64,000 bases of DNA from a virus: IMG/VR virus record IMGVR_UViG_3300008448_000063, positions 1 through 64,000 of that record; one strand, written 5' to 3'. The first letter of the stretch is position 1; each line of letters starts with the position of its first letter. A program made the translations under genes and the position numbers. Positions 35,061 through 45,716 of the stretch are shown here, piece after piece. The notes beneath the pieces were generated by a model that saw only the letters and a program-made list of their open reading frames with translations, was not told the DNA's origin and did not search any database.

Positions 35061-36434
35061 TTAAACTTCCCCAAATGGGTTGATTTCTGTGAAATCTATA
35101 ATACCATCTGCTTCTTTTTCAATATCTTCACTCTCATCATAAGCACTATCTAATTTATAGGTATCATATGAAAGTATTTTATAAGTTGCATTAGAATCCT
35201 CACCAACTATTAGGTCGCCAACTACAAAATCAGTTCCCATTCCAGAAACTTTAAGTGTGCTAGTAGCAGCATCCCAATACTTAACTATTCCAACTGCATT
35301 GGACATGGAACCACTTACTTCTTCGCCAAAAATGAAGTTTCCTTGTGATATTGAAGATCCTGCAGAAATTGTAATTGTGGGAGCAACTGTATATCCATAA
35401 CCAGCATTAGTAATCCTAATTGTAGAGATAGTTCCAGTTGTGCTTATAAATGCCTGTCCAGTTGCAGTAACACCACCAGCAATTGGAGATGAGAATGTAA
35501 CTGTAGGAACAGTAGTGTATCCCTGACCAGCATAGGTTAATGTCACTATACCAATGCTACCAGATGTTGCAATTCCAACTATTGCATTAGCACCATAACC
35601 CCCTCCACCAGTAAATGTTACTTTTGGAGGATTAGATGGATTATATCCACTTCCAGCATTCTCTATTAAAATTTTATCAATACTGTATCCAGTGGTTAAT
35701 CTTCTAGAACTGGTTAATACTCCAACAAAGACGGGTTTAGTGGAAGAAATCCCAGAAACACTTATTGTGGGAGCAGTTGTATACTTATATCCATTGTTTA
35801 TCATCTGGACATACTGAACACCTCCAGTAACAATTCCAGTATATGCTGTTGCTGTTGCTCCCAAACCAGCAACTTTGATTAGTGCACCATATCCAAGATC
35901 CTTAAAGTTATCATCAAGATCCAGAATTCCAGTAGAGATATCTTCATCCTCATATTCAAAGAGTTCGCACTTCAGTTCATAAACATAATTCTTCTGAAGT
36001 TGGAAAAATGGTTTTCTATTCTCAACATATTTTATCTCCATTACGCTGTCTGATAATGGAATATACAACAGATCTCCCTCATTAGGTCTCTTTGTTTGAG
36101 GGACATCTGGTATTGCCTTTACCAGCTCTGCTATGTAGAGTTCAAATCTTTCTTTAGAAATGACCAAAGACATTTCATCAGAAATTCTAATTCCAAACTT
36201 AGATAATGCTATGCTATTATTATCAAATCCTTCATAATTTACTAAGTATGCTTCTATTGGAAAGGCGTGATTAAACTTGGAGAATAAAACCTCCTTTATT
36301 ACCTTTCCTTTAGATACATACTGCCTTGGCATATAGTAAACTTCTATGCCATACATTCTTAACTGTTCATTGATCAGATCTTGAATAAGACCTTGTTCTG
36401 AACTAGTTCCTTGTATGAAAAATGGATTTAACAT
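35061..36434 (-). CDS. 14: gp14 neck protein with inserted GY-repeat domain
   Basis: gp14 helps close the filled head and attach the tail. Residues 1-165 (LNPFF...INEQLRMYGIEVYYMPRQYV, in part) and the C-terminal 90 residues look like gp14. Residues about 185-360 form an insertion absent in T4 gp14 (256 aa), with four repeats at residues 213-226, 259-274, 301-314 and 343-356, each with a G-Y-x-Y/G-x-x-x-P-x-(I/V)-(S/T) core such as NAGYGYTVAPTITI. The repeats are about 43 residues apart and probably form a beta solenoid or stacked beta-sandwiches that project from the neck. Total length is 457 aa. Confidence 0.9.
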   Translation of the reverse strand: MLNPFFIQGTSSEQGLIQDLINEQLRMYGIEVYYMPRQYVSKGKVIKEVLFSKFNHAFPIEAYLVNYEGFDNNSIALSKFGIRISDEMSLVISKERFELYIAELVKAIPDVPQTKRPNEGDLLYIPLSDSVMEIKYVENRKPFFQLQKNYVYELKCELFEYEDEDISTGILDLDDNFKDLGYGALIKVAGLGATATAYTGIVTGGVQYVQMINNGYKYTTAPTISVSGISSTKPVFVGVLTSSRRLTTGYSIDKILIENAGSGYNPSNPPKVTFTGGGGYGANAIVGIATSGSIGIVTLTYAGQGYTTVPTVTFSSPIAGGVTATGQAFISTTGTISTIRITNAGYGYTVAPTITISAGSSISQGNFIFGEEVSGSMSNAVGIVKYWDAATSTLKVSGMGTDFVVGDLIVGEDSNATYKILSYDTYKLDSAYDESEDIEKEADGIIDFTEINPFGEV

Positions 36435-36435
36435 A

Positions 36436-37266
36436 TTAACCTATCATATCAAATGGAGCAGTTTCATATTCTGACATCATTCTCTGTCTTATTTCCTCTA
36501 ACTCCTTAACTGCATCATCATAAATTTGTCTACCATTTAATTCTACCCCACCAGGAAGCTTTACTCCATTAAATTTAATTAAGTTCTGTCCCCACTGCTT
36601 CTTAATCAATGAGGTTAAGTACATCTTCAGGAATGAATCATTATAAACTTTGGTATAATCTGTTGGATCTAATATTCTATAGCACTCCATAATTAAATAT
36701 TGGTCTTCTTTCAAGGAATCCCAACTCATATCCAAATATAATCTGTTCTGTCTTTTATTAAATCTAATCTGCCTTTGGGGATTGACTATCCAATCAATAT
36801 CCTCCAAGTACCTTTTTGTCACAAAGTAATTTAAAAGTTCAGTGGAACTAAACCAGTAAATATCATTTAAAAACAACTGATAGTTAACATTAAACAAGTT
36901 AGATGTGATAGTTCTGTTATCTAACTTGAATACTCTTTCTATACCAATTACAGAATCTGGAACAGGAATATAGTTAGAGTTTTCTTCCCAACCAAAAGTC
37001 CCAATTCCAGATGTTGCATAGGTAGTTACTATTCCTACTGATTTATCTCCACCTCTTGCTCTACCCCTATCAATATCTTCCTGGGTAATTTTGTACTTCA
37101 AGAACATTTTCTCTACGCCATCAAAATGCCTTTCATTGAAGTACTGAAGGGCATCATCTAATCTATCATCTAGCTGTTCTTGAGCAACATTAATTTCCAA
37201 TACAGGAGCACCAAGTTGCCTTAAGCAATAATCAATTAATTCTTGTCTTGATGCTGGTTTTGCCAT
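36436..37266 (-). CDS. 13: gp13 neck protein
   Basis: gp13 works with gp14 in head completion and tail joining. The N-terminus SRQELIDYCLRQLGAPVLEINV (in part, residues 5-24) and the following LDDRLDDALQYFNERHFDGVE are strongly conserved in this family. The 276-aa length is near T4 gp13 (309 aa). An AATAAATA element lies 19 nt upstream, so the neck and packaging genes may have their own late promoter. Confidence 0.95.
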   Translation of the reverse strand: MAKPASRQELIDYCLRQLGAPVLEINVAQEQLDDRLDDALQYFNERHFDGVEKMFLKYKITQEDIDRGRARGGDKSVGIVTTYATSGIGTFGWEENSNYIPVPDSVIGIERVFKLDNRTITSNLFNVNYQLFLNDIYWFSSTELLNYFVTKRYLEDIDWIVNPQRQIRFNKRQNRLYLDMSWDSLKEDQYLIMECYRILDPTDYTKVYNDSFLKMYLTSLIKKQWGQNLIKFNGVKLPGGVELNGRQIYDDAVKELEEIRQRMMSEYETAPFDMIG

Positions 37267-37285
37267 TATTCTAATATTTTTTAAT

Positions 37286-37293
37286 TATTTATT
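37286..37293 (-). promoter_or_regulatory. Late-type promoter (AATAAATA), gp13
   Basis: AATAAATA on the minus strand, 19 nt upstream of the gp13 ATG, overlapping the stop of the 60-aa gene. Confidence 0.45.
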
Positions 37294-37471
37294 CTGGTGA
37301 TAAAAGATCTAACCTCTGCATAGTCTCTTCAAGACCTAAGTATAATTTTACATAACATTTGCAAAGATTTCTCATCAAATCTATGTTAGTGCAAGTATCA
37401 AGTTCTCTTGAAATCTTTTCAAATTCAAATAGTTTAGAAACAGATTCAAGTTTAAAGTCATTATGATCCAT
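37289..37471 (-). CDS. Small conserved-looking protein, 60 aa
   Basis: A 60-residue helical protein: FKLESVSKLFEFEKISRELDT at residues 6-26 (in part), then a helix with MRNLCKCYVKLYLGLEETM. I recall very similar short proteins next to gp13 in other T4-like cyanophages, without known function. It overlaps the coiled-coil gene upstream by 11 nt. Confidence 0.75.
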   Translation of the reverse strand: MDHNDFKLESVSKLFEFEKISRELDTCTNIDLMRNLCKCYVKLYLGLEETMQRLDLLSPE

Positions 37472-37694
37472 TTTTTAAATCTCCTAATAATTGTTTGATC
37501 TCATCAATTGAATTTTTCAATTCACATATTTCACTCTCCAAATTTTTAATGTGTTGTTTTTGGGAATTAATTTTGGTTTTGTTTCTAATATAATTCTCAT
37601 ATTCACGAGAATCTGTATTCAATATAGCATTTGTTTTGTTATCTCTGATTAAATTGGGAAAGTTTTCAACTTTAGAAAAAGATTCTAAATTCAT
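37461..37694 (-). CDS. Small coiled-coil protein, 77 aa
   Basis: Residues 1-35 begin MNLESFSKVENFPNLIRDN, and residues 40-75 form a heptad-rich coiled coil (QKQHIKNLESEICELKNSID, in part). The family is common beside gp13 in T4-like cyanophages. It overlaps the DUF4815 gene by four bases. A small chaperone or assembly role is possible; nothing in the sequence proves it. Confidence 0.75.
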   Translation of the reverse strand: MNLESFSKVENFPNLIRDNKTNAILNTDSREYENYIRNKTKINSQKQHIKNLESEICELKNSIDEIKQLLGDLKNGS

Positions 37695-40600
37695 ACTAAA
37701 GCAATTCCTCTAAGATTCTTAATTATTGGAGATTCTGTTTGATTTGTACTGGAGGCAACTATTTTAATTGCAAATCCTGTAAAGTCTGGAAGATTGTCAA
37801 TTGTAAACTGATGCTCAATAAATTCATTCTTATTGCTAAATCTTACATTTTGATCTGGTCTTCCATCATTGTCATCAGAGTCTATGATGTTTCCATTTAT
37901 ATCTAAGTTTTTGTAACCTGGGAACAGTTGCCAAACTTGATCTCTACTTGGAACATCATTTCTATAAATCTTGTAAAGAACTCTGATATCAGTATCTTTT
38001 GGCCTGTAGGCATCAAAGATAACCTTCAGTGAGTTTGCAGATTGTACAAGATCAACTCTTTCTGTTAAATGAATGAAAGTATGAGGATCATCTGTATTAG
38101 AACTTACTGTAGCACTGTCTGCATAACTATTAAGACTTATTGGTTGATCAATTCTAAAAGCAGATGCTTTAAATGCCACATCATCTAAAATAAGAACAGG
38201 AGATACATTTGAATTTTCTGTAGAGAATACTATGTCTGCTGTTAAAGATTTCTTGCCCTTAAATTGAGTTGAATTTAAGAAATCAGTTTCATTTCTATTT
38301 GATGGAATCATTCTGAGATTATCAAATTTTCTTCCATTCCTAATATCTAAAGTAGTATATCCAGTATCTTCAAATGCAGTTTCAGTTCCAGAAGCACTAG
38401 TTCCAGTTACTGTTCTAACAGAAACATCTAAATCAGTTCCATCAGGAATATCAATGCTATCACCTACCAACTCTAAAGTATCAAACACTCTATTTCTAGG
38501 TGCATGAACATTTGTACCTCCACCAGCCTCAACAGTTGAACTAAAAGTGGTAGATAATCCAATATAGTAAGAATCAATTGTTATTGGATAACTTGATGAA
38601 ATGATATGGTTAATGTTAATCTTTCTAAGAGAAACTCCATTGTACTCATACTTGTATACCAAAGCATTCTCTAAATGATCTACTGCAGAAGTTCCATCAA
38701 TTTCTCTAGTAATTCCTGTTAATTGATTTCCAGAAACACCTGTATATTCAACAATCTCATTATCAATGAGAGCATATCCTGGATCAGAAGGTGAAACAGT
38801 AATTCCCTCAAAGGTAACAAAACTTGTAGTATCATCTAAAGAAATTGAATCTGTAGAATCTACATTATAACTAACTCCCAGTTTTGCAGGAAGAACATCA
38901 GATTCTACATTATTAAGTTTTACTCTGCAGTTTGGAGAATAGAATCCATGATTTGGGTGGAAGATCTTCATGTAAGTTCCATCATTAGGAGCAGATCCCC
39001 CAGTGGTTATCCCAATTGGATTTTCTGGAAGTAAATTGTCATCAGATAAAGCATAATCTCTTGAGTTATAAAGTTTAATTGAGCCACCATCTAAACTAAA
39101 TTCGCAGCAATTAATATCAAACTTTAAGTCATCACTTTGTGCTGCAGTCCATGTGGTATTATTTTGAGATCTAAACATGGACCCCAAAGATGGCTGCTTG
39201 CTTATAACTATTTGAGATACATCAGGATTATTTGCTGTAGAAATATCTACTTCTCCAGTTCTAGAAATCCAAACATTATATTCTGAAGAATCTGATAAAA
39301 GAACCATTGCATATTCTTTGTTTCCATCTAATTTTCTTAGATTTTCAAACTCAAATTTAGTTGGAACAGAGGCATCTTCGCTAATGTTAATATCATCTAA
39401 TTTTTTAACTACTTCCATTCCATTAACAATTTTATCAGGACCTCCAGGATATCCATTTACAACTTCTCTAATTTGAAGAGTAACTGGAATCTTTTTACCA
39501 GATCCAGGTTTTGATGAGAAGTAAACATCAATTGAACTTAAAAATACACCAGATTCTTCTTTTACAAAGAATGTTTGTGCAATAGGATCATAATAATTAT
39601 TTGGAATTTTTCCAAAAATAGTTCCAGTTGATGTATAGTTTGCAAATGCTTTACTTACTGCGTCAATATCTTCTGTAAATTCAGTTACTTCTACTTCTAC
39701 AGTGCCTGAGTTAATTTTAAAGGTAGATATTCTAGGATCTGGGATAAAGATACTACCAAGTAAAGTACCATTAGAATCACTAATTAATTTCAGACTATTA
39801 ACTCTTGTAGTTGCTTTACTATTCTTACCAACTAACTTAGATCCTCTCTTAATATTTCCATAGAAATCACTCAGTCCAGGAATCTTAAGAGAATCAATGT
39901 CTACATTTAAAACTGTAGATTCTTTATTGTAAGTTTCTGGAAGGGAAACTGAAGTATCATATGGATTTTCATCATAAACTTCAGTAGGATCATCATGCTT
40001 TCCACTCTTATGATTTGGGGCACACAGTCTGAAACTTGCAATTTCTTGTGAATTGTTATCTGGATCAAATACTAAAACTGTTTCTCCAATCTCAAACTTC
40101 TTGGTTGGAGGATCAATTTCCAGAAGTTTGGGGAAGCAATAACTAGAAGATTCATCATTAGATGAAATTTCATTACCATCAATAAGAACTTTAAATCTTG
40201 TGTTTGGTTTTAATCTGAATGCCTTGAACTCAATATTTCTAGATCTCATGTATGTGGCATCTTTTCCATCACTATCTTGTCCCTCAAGATTTATGGGAAC
40301 TGTAATGGATCCTTTCTTTATTTTAACTGCCCAAGTATCCTTTTCTGGATTAAGTTTTAATAATCCAGACCAAGTTACAGTGTTAAATGGGTTAACATTG
40401 ATAGTTCTGCTAGCAAAAGGTTGCTGGATATAAGATTTTGGTGAATAATCAAGAGTTAAAGTTTTTCCAGTTAACTTCAAATTAGTAGAGTCTAAGTCAC
40501 TCAACTCAATTTCATCCATAGATAAAACTGCATTAGAACTAGAGAAAGTCATAGGAACTCTATCACTAACTCTTTCTGCAGTTAAAGTATTGTTCTTTCT

Positions 40601-43600
40601 TCTTGCTCTATAACTTGATGATCTAACATTACTTAAAATGTCTGTACTAAAATTATCTGCAAAAAATCCAGACTTAAATCTGTTAAGCCCATCTGCATCT
40701 TCAATAGTTAAATTCTTAGTTTCTAATTCTAGTAAATTCAGTGAAGTAAGATATTCAATGTTGTCAATTCTAGATTCAAGATCTCTCAAATCTTTCATTG
40801 TATATCTCTTTCCATCAGTCAGCACAATTTCAATATCTTGATCTATATCATAAACATATGGTTTTGCATAAATGGTAGCAATATCAAGAACCTCTGGGGA
40901 TAGTGAGGGGGCAGCAGGATTAACTGCTGGTGTGCCCTTCTTTATTGACATCCTGCCAGATTTTCTCAATCTTAACTTATCTACTCTTCCCAGATAAAAA
41001 TCATACTTCAGTAAAGTATTTTTGTATGGTGCCATAATTTGTGCTGCATTAGCACCAGAAGTGCTAAAGTTTCTAGAATCAAACTCAAAGGGACTTAGTG
41101 AAGATGCAGTGTAGTTAGATACTCTTGGTCTTACATCTACAATATCAGTATTTCTAATTCCATTAAATACTGGAACTAATTTTCTATCAATTGCACCATT
41201 GTAACTGGTTGCTGTAATTACATCTCCTCCATCAGTTGGTTCAAATGAGAAGTAATCAAATACAAATTTTAATCTTCTAGATGGTTCTCTAGTATCTGTT
41301 CTGACAATTCTAGAAATGTCATAATATCCTCTCTTTTGACCATTATCTAATCTAAATGAATTGACAATATTCTTATCACCTGATTTAGAAAGAGTAACTT
41401 CTGCTCTGTAACCAGTTTCTTGGAATTTTACAACTTCACCTTCAATAAAAGTTTCCTTAGATTTGTATATGATATAAATTTGAGAGGATGTTTTTTCCTC
41501 CGTAACCATAGCAACTGCTTTAGAATCTCTTCCTACAACAAGTTCACCAATAATCAAATCCGAAGTATTAGAATTTGTACTGTTCAGTCCAGTTATTTCT
41601 AAATATGGAAGCTCTGGATTAGAATTTGTTGAAGACTCAAATACACCATGCAACTGAACTGCATCTGAAACATTTAAACTAATTTCAGGGTCTTCAATTC
41701 TTGTTCCATAAGTTTTTTGGTATGAAACACTAGCATTTTTTGGAGTAGAATACTTAGTAAATGAAACTATTCCAGAAGAACATCTATTTAATTTCTTACT
41801 CTTAGATGTAATATTTCCTTTAATCTGAGTAGTAAATATTGTGGTTGCAGTAGCTTGATTACTTAATCCAGTAATTGTTAAACTCTTGAATCCAGTAGAA
41901 AAATTAAATTGAGATGCTGATAAACTTTCATAAGTTCCATCTGCATTAGATACCAAATAGTCTTCTTCATCAAATGGTACATATGCATAATCAGCAGAAA
42001 GATTTGGAAGAACTACTGATGTTCCACTTCTGTTTACAGTATATTGTCTTTTCACATATAAGTTAGAATTTACAGTATCAACATCAGCAATATCTCTATC
42101 TTTTAATTCTGAGTAGAGAGAGGAAGATTTGTCTGGATTTGTTAAAACATTAGGTCTATTAAGTTTAAGATTCTGTGCAGAGTACTGAACACTGGTTCCA
42201 ATATCTCCCTGACATACATTAGTAACAGTTTGAACTCCTACTACCGTGATGCTATTTTTTAAGTTGTTTATAGCAGTAACTCTACTATAAACTGGAGTTC
42301 CTACACCAGATCTTGATAATTGAACAATATCATTGATTACCATACCTTCAGCAAAGGCACTTCCATCATCACTAGTGATTGTTCCTATACTAGATCCATC
42401 TACATCAACTGTAAATGGTCCTGAAAGACTTTTTACTCTATTTAAAGCAGTATCACATCCAAACCCAACAGATGAAGAATAAATTGATTTAATGTCATTG
42501 ACTGAATAATCACTTACTGTCAGTGTTAATGGGTTTGCCTGGATACCATCTACGAGTAATCTTTCACCAACTTTAAACTGTCCTGCAACTTGATATAATG
42601 TTACATTAGCACCATTCTTAACTCTTACAAATCCTGTTGCACCACTATTGACTCCCCTTACATGGGAACCAACACTCATAGTTCCAATTCCACTTTGGAG
42701 AGTTAATTTAGTATAAGTCTGAATGTCAAACAAGTATGCATTAAACTCACTGCTTGCATCTTCATAAGAATTATTGTGTGCCTCAAAATCATAAATTCTA
42801 GCTACACCTATAGTATCACCTGCTCCAACTCCAGTTTCCAATCTCTGATCAAAAAGACTAACAGTATATGTTGTAGTTAAACCTAACTTAGGTGCTCCTA
42901 CTACATTATTAACTCTGATGGCAGTTCCACCATAAAATGCACTAGAAGAAAAAGATGTAGTTCTAGTAGTTCTTGGTTTTTCGTATTCTAATAGATTTGT
43001 TCCAGTTGAGATTTCATATCCTTTTACATATGCTTTTCCTGGATTTACTTTAATAATAGCTAAGTCATCAGAAGGTGTTTCTCCCTCAACAGTTTTTTGT
43101 CCTGGGTAATATACCCCACCATTTCCTAAGTAATCATTTAAAGATTCTTTTGCAGTAACTTTAAATTCATCAACATAATAATTTCCAGATTCATCAAAAG
43201 TTCTTCTTGCTAAGATATCTGATAAAGAACTGAAAGGATCAGTTTTTAATATTTCTGTTACTACACCATCCTGAACTCTAAAAATTTCTATAAAGTTATC
43301 ATCATTTAGATCTGATAAAGACTTTTTGATTAAATTTATTGTTATTTTTAATCTATCTGCTCCAGGAGCAGCAAAGTTTGAAAAACCTTGAGCATTATCA
43401 TTTAAAGAATTATCTTCATTAGAATCTACAAGACTCTCTGTAACTTGTAATCCAACTCTATATGAAGGAGAATTGCTATATTGATCTAAGATTATTAACT
43501 CAGATTCATACTCTATAAAAAATCCTCTTATGAAGAAAATTCCATCAAGAAGTTTTGCTGAAGATGCTGTGTAAGTAGCATTTCCAGAAACTGGAGTATA

Positions 43601-44137
43601 AACTTTTGCTACTGGAGTATCTGCAGGTAAAACAGTTTCTCCAATGGTAAGTTTTTTTGTTATTAGAAGATCTTCAGAATTTCTAAATCTAGAACTTACA
43701 TTTTTCTCTCCTTCGGGCAAATCTCCATTGTCCGAAGAAGATTTATAATTAATGTATAAAGTAGTTGTATTTTTAGTTGAATCGTTTCTAGATAAAACCT
43801 TTACAACTTCTGCTGTGACACCAGATGTTTTGCCTTTTAGTTCTACGCCTATTAAATTAGTATAATAATCTTCTACATCTACACCATTATAAGTGCTTTC
43901 TAACTGTACACACTCAAAATTAGAGTTATACTTATATCCTCCCCCATTAACCGCAATGGTATTTGAATAGACAGTCTTTCCAAACTGTTCTACTTGGTTC
44001 TGTAGAGTTGACTGTAAATTAGTTAGTTCTCTAGTTTGTACTGTAACCCCAGGTTTAAATAAAACCCTATAATAATTATCTTGAGGATCAAAATCTGCAA
44101 AATATGGACTTCTGTTAAGATTAGTATTCTGAGGCAT
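37691..44137 (-). CDS. Giant virion structural protein with DUF4815 N-terminus, 2148 aa
   Basis: Residues 9-70 hold the DUF4815 signature: a Y-F-x-D-F-D-P motif followed by YYRVLFKPGVTVQTRELT and QNQVEQFG. DUF4815 proteins are large virion components of T4-like cyanophages, placed where T4 has the baseplate and fibre-attachment proteins gp9-gp12, so it probably joins fibres to the baseplate or is itself an adhesin. The remaining 2,000 residues are beta-rich, with many S, T, N and D. A tail-fibre-type segment with LRDLESRIDNIEYLTSLNLLE near residues 1118-1138 (in part) looks like a trimeric coiled coil. A single intact frame. Confidence 0.88.
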   Translation of the reverse strand: MPQNTNLNRSPYFADFDPQDNYYRVLFKPGVTVQTRELTNLQSTLQNQVEQFGKTVYSNTIAVNGGGYKYNSNFECVQLESTYNGVDVEDYYTNLIGVELKGKTSGVTAEVVKVLSRNDSTKNTTTLYINYKSSSDNGDLPEGEKNVSSRFRNSEDLLITKKLTIGETVLPADTPVAKVYTPVSGNATYTASSAKLLDGIFFIRGFFIEYESELIILDQYSNSPSYRVGLQVTESLVDSNEDNSLNDNAQGFSNFAAPGADRLKITINLIKKSLSDLNDDNFIEIFRVQDGVVTEILKTDPFSSLSDILARRTFDESGNYYVDEFKVTAKESLNDYLGNGGVYYPGQKTVEGETPSDDLAIIKVNPGKAYVKGYEISTGTNLLEYEKPRTTRTTSFSSSAFYGGTAIRVNNVVGAPKLGLTTTYTVSLFDQRLETGVGAGDTIGVARIYDFEAHNNSYEDASSEFNAYLFDIQTYTKLTLQSGIGTMSVGSHVRGVNSGATGFVRVKNGANVTLYQVAGQFKVGERLLVDGIQANPLTLTVSDYSVNDIKSIYSSSVGFGCDTALNRVKSLSGPFTVDVDGSSIGTITSDDGSAFAEGMVINDIVQLSRSGVGTPVYSRVTAINNLKNSITVVGVQTVTNVCQGDIGTSVQYSAQNLKLNRPNVLTNPDKSSSLYSELKDRDIADVDTVNSNLYVKRQYTVNRSGTSVVLPNLSADYAYVPFDEEDYLVSNADGTYESLSASQFNFSTGFKSLTITGLSNQATATTIFTTQIKGNITSKSKKLNRCSSGIVSFTKYSTPKNASVSYQKTYGTRIEDPEISLNVSDAVQLHGVFESSTNSNPELPYLEITGLNSTNSNTSDLIIGELVVGRDSKAVAMVTEEKTSSQIYIIYKSKETFIEGEVVKFQETGYRAEVTLSKSGDKNIVNSFRLDNGQKRGYYDISRIVRTDTREPSRRLKFVFDYFSFEPTDGGDVITATSYNGAIDRKLVPVFNGIRNTDIVDVRPRVSNYTASSLSPFEFDSRNFSTSGANAAQIMAPYKNTLLKYDFYLGRVDKLRLRKSGRMSIKKGTPAVNPAAPSLSPEVLDIATIYAKPYVYDIDQDIEIVLTDGKRYTMKDLRDLESRIDNIEYLTSLNLLELETKNLTIEDADGLNRFKSGFFADNFSTDILSNVRSSSYRARRKNNTLTAERVSDRVPMTFSSSNAVLSMDEIELSDLDSTNLKLTGKTLTLDYSPKSYIQQPFASRTINVNPFNTVTWSGLLKLNPEKDTWAVKIKKGSITVPINLEGQDSDGKDATYMRSRNIEFKAFRLKPNTRFKVLIDGNEISSNDESSSYCFPKLLEIDPPTKKFEIGETVLVFDPDNNSQEIASFRLCAPNHKSGKHDDPTEVYDENPYDTSVSLPETYNKESTVLNVDIDSLKIPGLSDFYGNIKRGSKLVGKNSKATTRVNSLKLISDSNGTLLGSIFIPDPRISTFKINSGTVEVEVTEFTEDIDAVSKAFANYTSTGTIFGKIPNNYYDPIAQTFFVKEESGVFLSSIDVYFSSKPGSGKKIPVTLQIREVVNGYPGGPDKIVNGMEVVKKLDDINISEDASVPTKFEFENLRKLDGNKEYAMVLLSDSSEYNVWISRTGEVDISTANNPDVSQIVISKQPSLGSMFRSQNNTTWTAAQSDDLKFDINCCEFSLDGGSIKLYNSRDYALSDDNLLPENPIGITTGGSAPNDGTYMKIFHPNHGFYSPNCRVKLNNVESDVLPAKLGVSYNVDSTDSISLDDTTSFVTFEGITVSPSDPGYALIDNEIVEYTGVSGNQLTGITREIDGTSAVDHLENALVYKYEYNGVSLRKININHIISSSYPITIDSYYIGLSTTFSSTVEAGGGTNVHAPRNRVFDTLELVGDSIDIPDGTDLDVSVRTVTGTSASGTETAFEDTGYTTLDIRNGRKFDNLRMIPSNRNETDFLNSTQFKGKKSLTADIVFSTENSNVSPVLILDDVAFKASAFRIDQPISLNSYADSATVSSNTDDPHTFIHLTERVDLVQSANSLKVIFDAYRPKDTDIRVLYKIYRNDVPSRDQVWQLFPGYKNLDINGNIIDSDDNDGRPDQNVRFSNKNEFIEHQFTIDNLPDFTGFAIKIVASSTNQTESPIIKNLRGIALV

Positions 44138-44138
44138 T

Positions 44139-45680
44139 TTAGAACTCTATGATAATTTTGATGTCTTCCCTTTGTTGTGATTGTCTAGTAACAGAAACTC
44201 TGTTATCTATGTAAACAATCTCACCACTCTTTATATTTATGTCTGGAGTAGAAATACCATCAGTAAATAATTGTCCCAAGAAAGTTTCACCTACCTGACT
44301 GCCATTAAAATCAGTGTCAATAAAATAGGTATTAGATCCAATTACTATTTCTGATGTATTAAAATCTGTATATTCATAGGTTTGGGCAGTGGTTAATCCA
44401 GATCTGTTGACATAATATGGATCAAATGTCTTAGTAATTGTTCCAGATGAGTAAGTATCTACATACCACTCTCTAGGTTTAGTGTACTTAACTACTGATG
44501 ATGATCCCAGGGAAACCACACTGACCAAACTACCAATTGCCCCTGTTGCAGATTGTTCTATTTTAGAATCTTCAACCTCTGAACTTGCATCAGTTGTTAA
44601 TTTAATAGCAAATACTCCAGATCCTGTGCTGTTTGTAAAATCACTTGTTCCTGCATAATCTTTTAAATCTCTTATAATTCCAACCCTAGCAAATTGATTT
44701 CCTTCTATAAAATCTGGATCAGAAATGGTATTTTCAATTCTAGAATAAACTAATGCCTTATTACAGTTTAATTCTTTATAAATGTTACTTCCATGACCAC
44801 CAGGAGGTGGAATAATTACATTAAAAACTGATTTTTCTGAGATTGGGGAAACTACAGAATCTAAATCTAAGGTTCCAAAAGTATATCCAAAACCACCAGA
44901 AGTCACAGTAACTTTTATTGGTTTTAATTCATCATCAAATTCTACTGATGCTTCTCCACCAACTCCATCCCCAATAATTGGGACATTGGTTAAAATATTA
45001 GTGTTTACTGCATATGATGTTGAAGTTTCTACTAATACTGTTTCAATTTTACCATCTACTGAAGCATTTTTAATTCTTCTAATTTCTTCAGTATTAAGAG
45101 CATCATTATCCCAATAATTTGGAACTGAAATATAATCAGTAGAATCAAATTTTACAAAGTCTGCAGGTGTTATAGTGTAAAGGTACTTCCAAATATATCC
45201 ATCATCCTCTACTTCTGGAGTCTCTGATGTGTGTACTGGTTCATTTACAGATGCTACTCCCAAATTATTATTTGATGGGGCAGCACCATTATTAATGCAA
45301 ATATAAACCCTATACTCACTATTCATTACATAATATCTACTATCAGATAGAGAAGTATAATTTGTAACAGGTGTCAGATTATATCTACTATAATCATGCC
45401 TGTACATATCATACTTTGTTCCAGTCTTCCAAACAATTTTAGGAATAACCCTAATAATATCTGTGGAAGAAATTTTCTTAACACCAAGAATTGTATTTTT
45501 ATATGAATCCAGATAATTTAAACTATCTACTGGATCTGGAGTATTAGTATTCCAGTCAGACTGATACTCATTATAATTAGACAATCCAATAAATGTGTAA
45601 TAATTTCCATTATCTACAACATCACTAATAAAATTAGTACAATTTCTTATCTTTAAATTTTCAGTTATAATTGCTGACAT
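44139..45680 (-). CDS. 8: gp8 baseplate wedge protein
   Basis: gp8 is a baseplate wedge component. NYYTFIGLSNYNEYQSD near residues 27-43, a run RVIPKIVWKTGTKYDMYRHD near residues 78-97 (in part) and DDGYIWKYLYTITPAD near residues 159-174 match segments of T4 gp8. At 513 aa it is longer than T4 gp8 (334 aa); one addition near residues 250-270 carries a VTSGGFGYTFG repeat of the type also found in gp14 and the large baseplate proteins. A CATAAATA element lies 21 nt upstream. Confidence 0.88.
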   Translation of the reverse strand: MSAIITENLKIRNCTNFISDVVDNGNYYTFIGLSNYNEYQSDWNTNTPDPVDSLNYLDSYKNTILGVKKISSTDIIRVIPKIVWKTGTKYDMYRHDYSRYNLTPVTNYTSLSDSRYYVMNSEYRVYICINNGAAPSNNNLGVASVNEPVHTSETPEVEDDGYIWKYLYTITPADFVKFDSTDYISVPNYWDNDALNTEEIRRIKNASVDGKIETVLVETSTSYAVNTNILTNVPIIGDGVGGEASVEFDDELKPIKVTVTSGGFGYTFGTLDLDSVVSPISEKSVFNVIIPPPGGHGSNIYKELNCNKALVYSRIENTISDPDFIEGNQFARVGIIRDLKDYAGTSDFTNSTGSGVFAIKLTTDASSEVEDSKIEQSATGAIGSLVSVVSLGSSSVVKYTKPREWYVDTYSSGTITKTFDPYYVNRSGLTTAQTYEYTDFNTSEIVIGSNTYFIDTDFNGSQVGETFLGQLFTDGISTPDINIKSGEIVYIDNRVSVTRQSQQREDIKIIIEF

Positions 45681-45701
45681 TTTCTATGGACATTTTTAAG
45701 T

Positions 45702-45709
45702 TATTTATG
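45702..45709 (-). promoter_or_regulatory. Late-type promoter (CATAAATA), gp8
   Basis: CATAAATA on the minus strand, one mismatch from TATAAATA, 21 nt upstream of the gp8 ATG. Confidence 0.45.
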
Positions 45710-45716
45710 ATAGCAA

